Assembly (NCBI GenBank): GCA_025331435.1
Contig: JAIWNI010000057.1
Coordinates: 62,001-126,000 of the forward strand
Source: Choanephora cucurbitarum
Lineage: Eukaryota; Mucoromycota; Mucoromycetes; Mucorales; Choanephoraceae
Length of the DNA stretch: 64,000 nucleotides
Direction: 5' to 3'
Below the pieces are notes generated by a model. It was not told the DNA's origin and searched no databases. It was given only the letters and a program-made list of their open reading frames with translations. Every line of letters starts with the position of its first letter. Within the stretch, counting starts at the first letter, position 1. Shown here piece after piece: positions 12,501 through 23,944 of this stretch. Position numbers and translations under genes: made by a program.

Positions 12501-14881
12501 GGCTGACCTTTGAGCCTGGATCATGGTTCATTTCTTTTACTTTTCCTATGCGCCTGTCTTAACATTTTCGTCAATTGTACATTTGAGTCTCCTAACATAC
12601 CCGAGTCAATAATAAATCGAATACCATCAATGGTAATACTTGTTTCGGCTCTTAACAAGAAAAAAAAACTGTGTGAATGATATAAGATATGCACCGTAAG
12701 GGAAAAGCTTACATGTTCGAACTAATGATGCATTTGCGTACTCCTTCTGGAGGCGAATCAAATACTTTTTCTTGTTCTTCCACTGTGAGGGATGAATGCA
12801 GCATGAGAATGATCCATTTCCTACGATTTGTATCATGCAAGCCATCAGTTCAAGGACTTTTCTCTCACAACTTGTTGATACCTTTACTTTGATTTTTGAG
12901 TATGAGCAGTTAGATCTTCTGCTAAAGAAGCTATCTATGTTCATTCAACAATAGAGTTAGTGTCTGTTTCATGTCATCGTCTAGACCATATCATACCTCA
13001 TTGATACCAGGCATAAATATAAGTAAGTCGCCTCGCTCATCGCTAGGGACAGACTGATCGATATAATCAATCACTTTCATGTATGGATCTAGTTCACGTC
13101 AAGAGCCCCATTTTCTTTAATTTCACTTATCCCTTTCTCTTCCTTCTTCTTTTACCAAACTATACCTGGTTTAATAGCTTGTGGCCGACTAGGGATAGAC
13201 CTCTAATAATAATAATAATAATAAAAAAGGGTTTATGAAAAAGAACTTGAGGAGAAGGAAACACATCTATCCAATGTTATTTCTTACCTTGACTATATCC
13301 GATTGTCTCTTCCGATAAGTTGCCTCATCTACCAAATTTTTATCATCTTCACCTTGAGGCCAATAGTGAACCTTGACACTATACATCTTTCCCGGAATCT
13401 TAAGAAAAAAGCAGACATGTTAAATAAAGACCATTCTCAAAGTTCAGAATACTTACGATAAGAGTAGGTGCATCAAAGTATTGAGCAAACAATTCTGCAT
13501 TAATTGTTGCACTCATCAGAACAACATAAAGATCTTTTCTTTGAGCCAATGTCTTTTTGAGTAAAGCTAGTAAAAAATCGCCTATTATTTTTTTTGAGGG
13601 TATGTCAGTCAGCAAGCATGGTCAATGAGAGAGTGAACAGAAACCCTACCCATCATATGCCGCTCATGTACTTCATCTACGACTATCACATCATACATGG
13701 AAAGCATATTATCCGCTGCATACTGACGTAACAGAAGGCTCTGAAAATAGTTTCTTTCAGTATCATTGTACGTTTGAAATAAAAGAAATTTGACATGTAC
13801 CTCAGTCAGGAACAAGACGCGAGTGTTACTTGTTTTGTTTTTCTCAAATCGTACTTGATAACCAATTTTTGATCCATACTCATTTAAAGTTTCATAACTA
13901 ATGATTTCATTGTCCCCCCCACCAAACATGAGTTCATGCAACAGCAAACAATAAGAAAAAAATTGCTTCCACATACCTGACACGTCTGGCAAGGGAAGAA
14001 CAAGCTATTCGACGAGGTTGAGTACATGCAATTCTATCAAACCCCGCGTTCATTAATATCTGAGGCACTATATTCAGCAACTAGATTAGAAACGATCCTC
14101 CTTTTTTCTTATCTTTTCTTACCTTGTGTACTTTTACCACAGCCGGTATCTCCAGCAACTAAAAGCACTCGGTTCCTTCTTAATGTTTCTACTATGGCTC
14201 GAGCATAAGGAGTGACAGGAAGAGATGATCTCGTCTCCTCTATCTTCTTTTTTAGATTGGCTTGCTTCTTCTTTTGAAAGTCATGGAAGAGCACTAATGC
14301 ATGGCGTATTGATTCTCCTTCTTGGCAGATCAGAGACATTCTATCAGCCTTCGTGTAATGTCTTAGCGCCTTGTCTTTCGAGATGCTTTCTTTGAGCTTC
14401 ATATAAAAACCTGAATATAGATTAAAAGATGCTTCACACTCCAATTTCTAACAAGAACAGAATGTACCTTCAAACTCATAATAAATAGGCGAACCTATCG
14501 GTATATACCAAGAGACGAGACCGAGATTTCTACGTGAAAAAAAAAGCTCGTCTGTTTCCTCAGTCCATGGTCTGTCTAAATGAATATCGTAAAACTTGGA
14601 TTGTTTTTCCGATTGAGCTTCTTTGATGTAGCTTCGAGCATTTGAAATAGCCTCAGCATATTTATTATGATCATATATCTAAATGAAGAAACATGAATGG
14701 ATATGCATAACTCAATCAATTGTAAAGAGAACGCTTTTCTTACAATTTCCTTCAAGTCCCAGCGTTTGTTTTTCATTGCCTCATGATTTTCTATAAGAGT
14801 ACCATCTACATCATACTTTGTTTCTGGTATATACTCCTTCTTTCTTTTGCGCTCATTATGCCGAAACTTAGGAGAACTCAT
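9588..14881 (-). CDS. DEAH-box RNA helicase, DHX34-like (nonsense-mediated decay)
   Basis: ATP-dependent RNA helicase. In animals DHX34 promotes UPF1 phosphorylation in nonsense-mediated decay; the role here is inferred. The gene is long with many short introns; start ATG at 14881. Motif [11 protein letters not shown] (about 14155), motif Ia [17 protein letters not shown] (about 14000), motif [11 protein letters not shown] (about 13670), motif [19 protein letters not shown] (about 13510) and motif [21 protein letters not shown] (about 12440) are all present. Beyond the helicase core come the winged-helix/ratchet region with [18 protein letters not shown] (about 11780), the OB-fold segment [15 protein letters not shown] (about 11120), and a C-terminal zinc finger [14 protein letters not shown] with a downstream His and Cys (about 9660). 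These C-terminal parts are diagnostic of DHX34 rather than other DEAH helicases. Exact junctions were not all resolved, notably around 9900-10200. An AAT trinucleotide tract (about 13204-13223) lies in an intron. Confidence 0.88.
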
Positions 14882-15463
14882 AACGTTTATTCAAAGCAAA
14901 GGAGGAGAGATGAAAAAAAAAGAAAAGGAGAAAGTAAAAGAGGTTTGCATTGACAAGCAATCCGGCCCGGAACTGTATTTAAAAACCGATTGTTATTTAT
15001 CAGCAAAAGGCGAAAAAAAATAATGAAGAGAGGAGTGGGGAGAGAGAGGTGTGGAGGAGGGGGAAATTAAGTAAAAAGGCTACCTAGAGGCAATGGACTA
15101 ATCCTCCTCTCTTTTTTGTACTTTGTACTTGGTGAGTGACATATCATAGAAGAAAGCAGACAAGTCTGGCTCGATTTTGTAAATGGATGGATGGGTTATT
15201 GGATACAAAGAAAGAAGGTCAATAGATATGAAAATCAAGTCTATGGATGGATGAATAACAACAAGAGAGAAACTTGATCCAATTAGACCCCTTCTAAGGG
15301 AAACAACAAAAGATCCCAAAAAGTAATGACCTTCACTACAATAACAACAAAGACCATCAGTCCTCTATTACAAAGAAAGCCTAAAGACTTGCTTGCTTCC
15401 AATTCTAAAAAAAAAGTAGAACAGAATGATACTCATAAGTTACATCTCTTTAGGAATTTAACC
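14882..15463. promoter_or_regulatory. Divergent promoter region, DHX34-like / uL16
   Basis: About 580 bases shared by the minus-strand helicase and the plus-strand ribosomal protein gene. It contains GA-rich tracts (about 14915-14940 and 15020-15062) and GGATGGATGGG-like tandem motifs near 15185 and 15245. An AG acceptor preceded by TCTCTTT lies at 15452-15453, ten bases before the uL16 ATG, suggesting an intron in the uL16 5' leader. The in-frame ATG at 15326 would add 46 non-conserved residues and is not favoured. Confidence 0.5.
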
Positions 15464-16114
15464 ATGGGTCGTCGTCCTGCTCGTTGTTATCGTTACTGTA
15501 AGAACAAGCCTTACCCCAAGTCTAGATACAACCGTGGTGTCCCTGATGCCAAGCTCAGAATCTATGACTTAGGTCGTAAGAAGGCTTCTGTTGACGACTT
15601 CCCTCTCTGTATCCACTTGGTTTCCAACGAATACGAACAACTCTCTGCCGAAGCTCTTGAAGCTGGTCGTATCTGTGCTAACAAGTACATGTCCAAGACC
15701 TCCGGTAAGGATTCTTTCCACATGCGTATCCGTGTCCACCCCTACCACGTCACCCGTATCAACAAGATGTTGTCTTGTGCTGGTGCCGATAGATTGCAAA
15801 CCGGTATGCGTGGTGCTTTCGGTAAGCCCAACGGTCTCGTTGCCCGTGTCAACATTGGCCAAATCATCTTCTCTGTTCGTTCCAAGGACTCCAACAAGGC
15901 TGTTGTCATTGAAGCCTTGAGACGTTGTAAGTACAAGTTCCCTGGTCAACAAAAGATCATCATCTCCAAGAAGTGGGGTTTCACTCCTTTGTCTCGTGAA
16001 GAATACGTTGAAGCCCGCGCTGCTGGTAAGCTCAGACCTGACGGTTGTTACGTCAAGTTCGTTCCCCAAAAGGGTCCCCTTGCCAACTACTTCAAGGAAG
16101 CTGCCAAGAACTAA
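15464..16114 (+). CDS. RPL10: 60S ribosomal protein uL16 (L10)
   Basis: Large-subunit ribosomal protein, 216 aa, uninterrupted. It starts [20 protein letters not shown], the near-invariant eukaryotic uL16 N-terminus, and contains [29 protein letters not shown] split over the conserved loop and then GAFGKP, matching the P-site loop region. Codon use is strongly C-biased at third positions (e.g. ACC, GTC, AAG), unlike neighbours, as expected of a highly expressed gene. The ATG at 15464 sits in an ACCATGG context and matches the family start. An AATAAAA signal follows the stop at about 16131. Long antisense frames over this gene reflect the codon bias. Confidence 0.98.
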   Translation: MGRRPARCYRYCKNKPYPKSRYNRGVPDAKLRIYDLGRKKASVDDFPLCIHLVSNEYEQLSAEALEAGRICANKYMSKTSGKDSFHMRIRVHPYHVTRINKMLSCAGADRLQTGMRGAFGKPNGLVARVNIGQIIFSVRSKDSNKAVVIEALRRCKYKFPGQQKIIISKKWGFTPLSREEYVEARAAGKLRPDGCYVKFVPQKGPLANYFKEAAKN

Positions 16115-16283
16115 GCTAGACTCTTTAATGAAATAAAATTTCTATCTATTTCTTTTACAAAGCCCAAAAAAAATTACATTTTGTGTCACCACTTCTTTAA
16201 CTCCTAATATAAAAATGGAAAAAAAAATAATAATTAATTTTCAATTTCTCTTTTTTTTTTACTGTTTTTTTAGATTATTTATT

Positions 16284-17912
16284 ATGGAACAACAAGAGAC
16301 TACAAAATGGCGGAAGAAGCCTCAAGGTTCAGAAAGCCAAAGAAAAGTAGATAAAGAACTACAACGAATTAAGAGTCTAGCAGTTGTCTCGGTTCTAAAT
16401 AAGAGTTTTCAAGATATCACACCTCCTCTTCCACCAGCCATGTCCCCTTCTTCTTCTCTTACTACCAGTTCCGAACAAAGCTCTCCTAGTTATAAGGCGA
16501 GGTCTCGCTCTGTCTCAAGCACATCATCTACTATCACTAAGACTATAGTGAACAGACCTATCAGTACGGTCCATCTTCCCTCACATTCTGTTCAAAAATG
16601 TGAAACAACGACAGAAAGGGATAAAACGCCATCGTTACCAGCGCAACTACTACCACCACCACCAACAACTCTTTCAGGGCAAAGAGACGATTCAGTAGCG
16701 GAGAAGGAATTAAGCCATGACGACCTCGTGACAAGATCACATATCGATGAGGAAAAGGAAGTGCTACAAAAGCGCCTTGCTGAACTCCAAACCTTATACG
16801 ATCAATCTCATCAAGAAGCGGACCAATTGAGAGAACAACAAAAGGCTCAGTGCCAATTATTGGTGCTTCAAGACAAATTGATTCAGGAAATGACAGACCA
16901 CATCGAGGACCTGAACACGAACAGTCCTGTTTTGGATGATAGAATTAGCCATTCCGAAACAGAGAAAGAGGTCATGGCTTTATTGCCCAAGGCGCAAGAA
17001 GATCTCAGCTGGCTTCAGACTGAACTAGAACAACTCATGCCTCTCAAGACGAAATACGAATCTTTCATTTCAGACATGACCCTTCAGTTAAAAGCATACG
17101 ATCAAAAGGCTGACGAATTAGAGACACTGGCTCGTGAAATTCAAAAGGAGAGCCGTGCCCAGACATTATACATTGACGCCAAAGTACAGGCACTCGTCAA
17201 CAAAGTGTTGGAGCGCAATGAAGTCATCAGTCGATTACAGTATCAAATGCATACAGAAAAGCAGGTGCTGCCTAAAATAGACAATACCAGTAGCATCAGT
17301 ACAAAGAGTGCTGCTGACTCTACCCATGGTGGCATCTGGGAACAATATACACATGAATTCAGTGGTGGTACAGGAAACTCGACTCGATCATCTATGGCCT
17401 CTACTGATACGGCGCCCTCTAAAATATATACCTCTCGTTGGAAAGGCAGTTCTATACCCCCAGCTTCACCACCACCCTCATTGCCTTTACCTCCCATTCC
17501 AAACAGTTCTGTCATCAGTAGACCAAAATCGGTTGTGAGTGAGGTGTCAGAGTACTCCAACACAAAAAGCAACAAGCATGTATCTATCGATGCTGTAGGT
17601 GGCTCAACTCTACGCAGATCATCTCACCAATCAGAAAAAGTGGACACAGAAATGATTGACGCTATCAAAGCTGCCGAAGCTATGTCTGTCACAGAAGCTA
17701 CTTCTGCTGCTGAAGCTGCTTACTATAAAGAATTTACCGAACAGTTACATGCTAGACTGTCTATTTCAAAAGAAATTGATGACTTGCGTGTTTGGCAGCC
17801 AAGTGATTTTGAAGAAATTCAAAAGAAGTTGCAATCAGAATATTGGCCCGAAATAAGTGAAAAAGATCAACATGCTTTCTGGAAAGGCATGAAAAAGAAG
17901 TTACGAGTATAA
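16284..17912 (+). CDS. Ser/Pro-rich coiled-coil protein, unknown function
   Basis: About 542 aa, no intron in the coding part. I do not recognise a named domain. The N-terminal third is basic and then Ser/Thr/Pro-rich low complexity (SSSLTTSSEQSSPS, LLPPPPTT). Residues about 150-330 form a long coiled coil (EEKEVLQKRLAELQTLYDQS through VQALVNKVLERNEVISRLQ). Another Pro/Ser-rich linker follows, then a compact C-terminal segment rich in Ala, Trp and Lys (YWPEISEKDQHAFWKGMKKK) that looks like a folded or binding motif. The ATG at 16284 is chosen because an upstream in-frame ATG (16215) would add a Phe-rich stretch interrupted by a splice-acceptor-like TTTTTTAG (16272-16273), likely 5' leader. 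The architecture suggests a cytoskeletal or scaffold protein, which is inference only. Confidence 0.75.
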   Translation: MEQQETTKWRKKPQGSESQRKVDKELQRIKSLAVVSVLNKSFQDITPPLPPAMSPSSSLTTSSEQSSPSYKARSRSVSSTSSTITKTIVNRPISTVHLPSHSVQKCETTTERDKTPSLPAQLLPPPPTTLSGQRDDSVAEKELSHDDLVTRSHIDEEKEVLQKRLAELQTLYDQSHQEADQLREQQKAQCQLLVLQDKLIQEMTDHIEDLNTNSPVLDDRISHSETEKEVMALLPKAQEDLSWLQTELEQLMPLKTKYESFISDMTLQLKAYDQKADELETLAREIQKESRAQTLYIDAKVQALVNKVLERNEVISRLQYQMHTEKQVLPKIDNTSSISTKSAADSTHGGIWEQYTHEFSGGTGNSTRSSMASTDTAPSKIYTSRWKGSSIPPASPPPSLPLPPIPNSSVISRPKSVVSEVSEYSNTKSNKHVSIDAVGGSTLRRSSHQSEKVDTEMIDAIKAAEAMSVTEATSAAEAAYYKEFTEQLHARLSISKEIDDLRVWQPSDFEEIQKKLQSEYWPEISEKDQHAFWKGMKKKLRV

Positions 17913-20736
17913 AGACAATAGGCCATATATCCCCCCCCCCACACACACACACATACACCTTCTCTCTCCTCCTTTTCTTGCTCTATTCTTTTTTCTTTCA
18001 GTACATTTTAAATCATAACTCTAATAACGGTACCTAATAACAATAATAATAAAAAAAAAGCATATATACACATGCATGCATGTCTAGGTACTAAACAACT
18101 TCTGATTTTGTGCCTATCCATAGTTTCCTTTTTCTTTCTTTGGTGCCTCTTGTTTCTGATAGAACACCACACGCGCGCTTGAAGATCATACCATGTTTGG
18201 TGTTACCATGAAGCAACTTTTTGTTGTCAGCAACTAAAAATCTAAGTTCAAATCTGCTACACCTGTCATACCCAGCTGCCTCGTGTTGAAGCTTTTCTTG
18301 TAAGGCAAAAAAAAAAACTAAAGCTATACAGTACAGTTTTCTCTAGCATACATAGGTTTCAAACTATATGCAACACAAATAGCCGTGAGATGGATTTCAT
18401 TTGAAATTCGAGGCTTTGGATCATATTTTTTTTAATTTATCTGATATTCACACGTCTTAAGTTAAGAGGAAATTAGCTTGCTATTCAAAAATGACACCAT
18501 TTTCTATACATAAAAGGCTAAAACGAGTGTGTCAGTATTAAAGCAGGACGTTTTTTTTGGCACCAAATGAGATAAAGAGCTAAACATAAATCAAAGTCAA
18601 ATGTTTCTATTCTTGTATATCCTTGAAGACGTAAGTATGTGCTCAGATCAGTTTATAACTATGTCCATTTTTCGGCTGAGAATCATTTGACTAAGTTGAG
18701 ATAAGCAACCTGCACTTCTTGAGGTGACAAATAGACATGTATGTTGCAGATTCTTTCTCTTATTTGCATACCCTCTTTCTTTATTCGCTCTAACCTTGCA
18801 TCCGTATAGAACACCAATATCAAGGTCTCCTTCTGTTGTATGAAATACAGCTACTCTCACTATTAATCTATACAAAGAAATTGGATGTCTGCAGATGTCT
18901 TTTTAAGAAACATTCTAATACACGGTATACGTATTAAATGCACCTGTTTACTAAACATATAGAACACTGTTACCATATGTGTTCTCTCGAGGCATAAGAG
19001 AAGAAGAAAATCCACATCTAACTCATGCAAGCACTAAATTAGGTACAACACCTCAGTTGTTATCAAGCCAATGTCATATTTGTAAAGTGTAAACGTTTGG
19101 CTTTGATATAATGCATGTCTCTTAATTTTGGTTCCAAGATTTTCCTCTAATTGAAAGCACGCTATGATTTGCATAATCGATTGTTTGAGGCGGCTAATTG
19201 CTTTCTATTGTTCCTTTTTTTGCTTTATTCAGCTATTCTTGACCATACGTCAATTTCAATACATCATAATTTCCATGTTGAATAACACAGCTTGATATAC
19301 TACGACTATGGTCAAACAGAGAACACACGGCTGCTTGCTAATTTCGAGAACGCTATACTCAATCCAAGGAGTGAAAATCGCTCTAAGCACTATACATCAC
19401 TATTTAATCAAAAGAGCATTACTCAGTATAAAAATAGCGAAACAAGAGATTATCCACATTTACTAAATTAAAGCGATCAGCACAAACAAACCAAGCACCA
19501 ATGAGTAGCTTAGACGGTTGGTGAAGTTGTCATTTGAAGAGTTATTTCTTTCTCTTTACTTCTCTTCTCATTCATACTGTACATTTGAGCGATGAATGGT
19601 TGTTGGTAATAGTTTGAGTAAAGACATCATTACAACCACCTGAAAGAAGTAAGCCACTTGTGGCTTTAAATTGGCCGTCATAAGTTTATAACGTAAAAGC
19701 AACGCCATTAATAAGATAGGCAGTGTTACCTATCATTCAGACAATGAATCGTTGGCAAGAAACTAGCTCAAGAGCTTTTAAAGGCAGACAATTGCAAAAC
19801 ATATGCTTACATAACTTTATTTGAAATATGAATAGTACAAACATCATGAATTTCGATATTCTTAAACAGAGTAGCTGTTGTACGATTGTGTTGTATGAAG
19901 AACAGCAAGTTGTTTTTGGTACAAGTGAAACGAGGAAATAATATCTTTTAAACCTGAAAAGTCCTTTTTCTTTTTTAGGGTATCTGTTAAAACCTCGACA
20001 AAAGATTGGTTCATATCAAGAAGTTCTTTCGCTTATGCACACCTTTTCTTTTACTTGAACGAGTATGTTACACAGTTCAACAAGTCAAAAGCAACTCTTC
20101 TGATCTTTAGCATAAAGTCGAATGTTATTTAATCAAATCTATCATAAAGACACAATCCCTTTAGAATGAATGACTTAGGGCCTTGAGTATTTTGGTTTTG
20201 TTTATTTTCTTGCAAGACACTCCAAACACTGAATGTCTTTTTCTGGATCCTTCTAATTCTTTTGATGCTTCCGAATATGGTTTCAAAAAAAAGCACTATT
20301 TTTAGCTAGAGTCACAATCACTGATCTATGGTTGTTCAAAGATGATTGTCTTTTGGAAACATAAACAAAATCAAAGAATGTAAAGTGCATCACTCGTTTT
20401 CTTTTCATTGGGCTTAGAATATCGTAGAGCTTTTTTTTTTGCTTACTTTTTCTTTTGTTGTTGTAATTATAGAAAGAAAAAGATCAGTTGGGTTTGTTAA
20501 AAATAATAAACCAATCAATTTCTCAGTGTAACGACACAAATTCTCTCATCCTTCAGAGTCGAAAGAATGTAGCATGTGTACAAGAAAAATGAAACAACAA
20601 ATGTTATGTGGTAATTATTAGATGTACAGTAGTTTATTATTCAAGATTGTATTAACTGCTTCAAAGAAAAAAGAGCATGATAGAGATAGGATTAGGGTTA
20701 TTTTTTTTTCTTTTTTTTTGAGTTACAAAACGTTGT
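17913..20736. other. Gene-poor intergenic region (2.8 kb)
   Basis: It starts with a C10 run followed by an AC dinucleotide tract (about 17931-17956) just after the coiled-coil gene. The rest is AT-rich with no open frame over about 75 codons carrying a recognisable motif. No tRNA-like sequence, terminal repeat or similarity to the other repeats in the window was noticed. Confidence 0.5.
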
Positions 20737-21486
20737 TTAGAAAAGCATGTAGGCAGCAATAGCACCAGCAACGACAAGGGCACTTTGACCAATGGCCAAA
20801 GTGGCAGCAGCAGACTTGGCACCAGTAGCGGAAGGGGTTGAAGAAGCGACAGAAGAGACAGAGGCAGTGTTGGCAGCGATAACAGTGGAAGTAGGGGCAC
20901 CACTGCTAGTCCAAGGTGCAACAGAACTATCAAAAAAAAAAAGATAAGTAAACATACATTTCAATCACATCTCTCACATACACATTAGCACCGGGAACAG
21001 AACAATAGCTATCAACAATGGCCTTTTGAGAACCAACACCTACATCATTAGGACAACTGGAATAACAAGATAACTTCTCCTTGCTCCACTATAGTTTTAA
21101 GAAAATCAAATTTAGGATCTCGAAAATAAAGCTAACAAAAGGAGAGGAGATAAACTTACTCTACACAGACAAGCAAAATCTGATTCAAAGAAAAGAAAAA
21201 AGTTTATATAAATGCCGTGTTACATTGAGTATAAAGTGTCTTTCAAATACCTTGTTGACCACAAGTTTTGATGTAGTTGTCTTCATTTTGCAAACACAGA
21301 TCGAGACTAAGAAAGATAGGTTAGGCATTGAATTGAATCTGTTATTTGACTCTGATTCACTTACGTGGCTTGAAGAGCACAAGAGGATGTGCTGGTAGCA
21401 ACAGCAGGAGCACTAGAGCTGGAAACGCTTTGGGCATTGGCAGTGGCTACGAAAGCGACAATGAAACCAAGAACTGCAGACTTCAT
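20737..21486 (-). CDS. Secreted, GPI-anchored CFEM-like eight-cysteine protein
   Basis: Small cell-surface protein, about 164 aa from five exons: 21486-21365, 21306-21251, 21179-21160 (only 20 bases), 21088-20982 and 20926-20737. It begins with a signal peptide (MKSAVLGFIVAFVATANA). Eight cysteines follow, with the DFACLC and SCYSSC spacing typical of CFEM domains (Asp before the CxC, Cys-x3-Cys, final Cys about 16 residues on). A Ser/Thr/Ala-rich stalk comes next, then a hydrophobic C-terminal tail (LVVAGAIAAYMLF) as in GPI-anchored proteins. CFEM proteins act in haem/iron capture or adhesion; which applies here is unknown. The first Cys spacing is looser than canonical, so CFEM-like is the safer label. 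Confidence 0.8.
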
Positions 21487-21763
21487 TTTGAATTACAAGT
21501 AGTGAAAAAGAAAAAGAGGCAAGAAAAGAAAGAAAGAAAGAAAGAAAGAAAGAAAAGACAAATTATAAAATCACAAGTGAGAAGGAGGAGGTACAAAAAA
21601 AAGTATAATACTTTAAACACCCCCTTACACAAAAATTACAGAGAGAGAGGAGAATAAATAAATAGGCAAAGTCTTCCTGCTTGCATCTTTAGAGAAAACA
21701 ATTTAATGTTTGTACATAATAACCCTTAAATAATGAAAACTCTTTGTTTATTGCATTAGCGTA

Positions 21764-23067
21764 TTACAATTTGGATTTCTTAACGGCTTTTCTAGCGGCA
21801 GCTTCATCTATTTTTTTTTTTGCGGGAAAGAGTTGTTTGAGATTTTTTTCCTGATTTGTTCGATTTGATAAAAATAAACTTACCTAAGAATCGCTTGATA
21901 CTATCAATGGAATCATTGCTTTCCATGCGCTCACCTAAAGCTTTCATTTCTCTCACGTTCACCTCAAGCAACAGATTGCGATCAACACCTCGAATAAGCT
22001 CCCTAGACACCCTGATTGCTTCTGGAGAGAACTGACTGGCATTCTCAGCAATCTTCAAGACACTCTCACGGAAGCCCTCAGTAGGAAGAATGCGACTGAT
22101 AACACCACATTCAACCATTTCCTGAGCAGTGAATGTTCTACCAAGCAACTGTTATCGTTTAGCCATTAGTCACTCACGTCTTTTTTTTTATCTTTTGGCT
22201 TGTCAACTCATAACATACCAACATTTCATTTGCTCTTGAGGGACCCATGATTCTATAGAGTGTGGGGTGTACTTTAATATCTCATTCAAGCTTATTATGT
22301 GTTCCTTTTTTTCTAACCTGGGAAACAAAATTGAAGAGCAGCCCTCTGCACAGAAAGCTGGATTTTGGAAATTATAAGGATTAGATAAGCTTAAATAGCA
22401 ATATCACACACATAATGCCATTCGAAATTTCTTGCTTACCCAACTTCATAAATGGTGTGCCAAAAGTTGCTTCCTTAACAGAATAAACAACATCACATAA
22501 GGCAAGTGTAGTTGTTCCAAATCCAATGCTTGGACCTGATTAGATTTATGTTAACAAAAAGAAGCTACATTCATTTTCATGAAATCCTATATCACATTAC
22601 CATTGACAGCACCGATCAAAAGCTTGGGGAAGCAAATCATTTCGGCCACCAGGTCACTAGAAGAAAACAAAGATAATTCTTAACACACATCTTTGATTTG
22701 GTTGCTCTCTGTTTATGATAATTTACGATGTTGTCTGTCTTCTACGGTCCATTTCTTCTTTAGCATTTCCGTCAGTCACTTCTGGAAGTACTAATTCTTG
22801 ACCAGATGTATAGAACTTGCCGCGTCCTGTTAAGACTACAACTTTGACATCATCACAGTTTGCTGCCCACTTAAATGCAGCCAACCAGTCCTACATAGAT
22901 GAAATGTTGGCATGATACCACACTATGCGTGATGTATTAAACGGTCTTACTCTATATGACAGAGGAGAAAGAGCATTGTATCTTTTAGGTCTGTTGTGTG
23001 CAATTTCAGCTACACCGTTTGGAAACAAGATAATTTCGATTGTTTCGAATTTAGGAACAGAAGACAT
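21764..23067 (-). CDS. Peroxisomal enoyl-CoA delta isomerase, ECI2-type (crotonase fold)
   Basis: Shifts cis/trans-3 double bonds to trans-2 during beta-oxidation of unsaturated fatty acids. Several exons; start ATG at 23067 (MSSVPKFETIEI). Visible conserved parts are AEIAHNRPKRYNAL, VLTGRGKFYTSGQEL (oxyanion-hole region), the GPSIGFGTT segment, ATFGTPFMKLG, and AEGCSSILFPRIMG containing the glutamate used by ECI2-type isomerases. LGRTFTAQEMVECGVISRIL and VSRELIRG complete the fold. The last exon encodes KKSKL followed by the stop, a perfect PTS1 peroxisomal targeting signal. It resembles animal ECI2, which also ends SKL. Plain enoyl-CoA hydratase activity cannot be excluded by eye. Confidence 0.88.
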
Positions 23068-23329
23068 TTGGAAAAGATAAGCAATAAAAGGAGTAAAGCG
23101 AAAGAAAAACAAAAAGAAAAGGACGAATTTCGTTTTCTCAAAAAGGATGGGATAGTTGACTTTTTTTTTATGTGTGTGTACCCTTCTTTTTCCCCTTCCT
23201 TTTTTCTCTCTCTCTCTTGTCAACTACTATTTTCACATGCTTTAAATTCTCGAGAATCACACTTATTAAAAAAAGATTAGAGCTTGACAAATAATAATAA
23301 TTTTATTGAAAAAGCTAACAAACAACTCT

Positions 23330-23944
23330 TTAACGGTAACGACGGAGAGAAAGAGTGTTGCGGCGCTTCCAGGTGGCACGACGACCAGAACCCTTGGTGT
23401 TGTTGAAACGGTGACCCTTGTTGTGACCACGAGACTTCTTGCCAACGGCAGTCAAACCACGGGCTTCACGACGCTTGTGAACAGGGTTGGCGATCCAGTT
23501 GATACGGGCATCACGACGGATGGCCTTGTGAGAGGGATCGACAAGGATGACTTCGAAGTACTTGTAGGTGGCATCTTGGTTGATCCAGTAAGAGTTCAAG
23601 ACACGCAAGTTGGCACACTTACGGCCAACACGTTCTTCGGCAGTAGAACGGAGGGAACGTTGGTACTTGAGTTGAGAAACACCTTCATTGACAGGCTTAC
23701 CGTAGGTGGCACCCTTGGGAACAGGTCTCTTACGACCACCACGACGGACACGGATACGGTAGATAACGAAACCTTGCTTGGCCTTGTAACCCAAACGACG
23801 AGCCTTGTCAGGGCGAGAGGGACGAGAGGCACGGTGGATAACGTTCAATTGTCTGTATTCCCAACAACGGACACGGAGCAAGAAACGAGAGACATCAGAT
23901 TGCTTCTTTCTAGCAAGCTCTTCCAAATACTTGTAGGCACCCAT
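23330..23944 (-). CDS. RPL15: 60S ribosomal protein eL15 (L15)
   Basis: Large-subunit ribosomal protein, 204 aa, one uninterrupted coding block. It begins [20 protein letters not shown] and ends NTLSLRRYR, matching the full eL15 family. Codon use is strongly biased as in uL16. The ATG at 23944 matches the conserved N-terminus; a short upstream in-frame extension is not conserved and may be leader. The stop is 263 bases upstream of the isomerase start on the same strand. Long plus-strand frames across it are antisense shadows. Confidence 0.98.
   Translation of the reverse strand: MGAYKYLEELARKKQSDVSRFLLRVRCWEYRQLNVIHRASRPSRPDKARRLGYKAKQGFVIYRIRVRRGGRKRPVPKGATYGKPVNEGVSQLKYQRSLRSTAEERVGRKCANLRVLNSYWINQDATYKYFEVILVDPSHKAIRRDARINWIANPVHKRREARGLTAVGKKSRGHNKGHRFNNTKGSGRRATWKRRNTLSLRRYR

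Noticed and set aside
15569..16069. 166-codon antisense frame over uL16
   Set aside because: Shadow frame caused by strong codon bias in the ribosomal protein gene.
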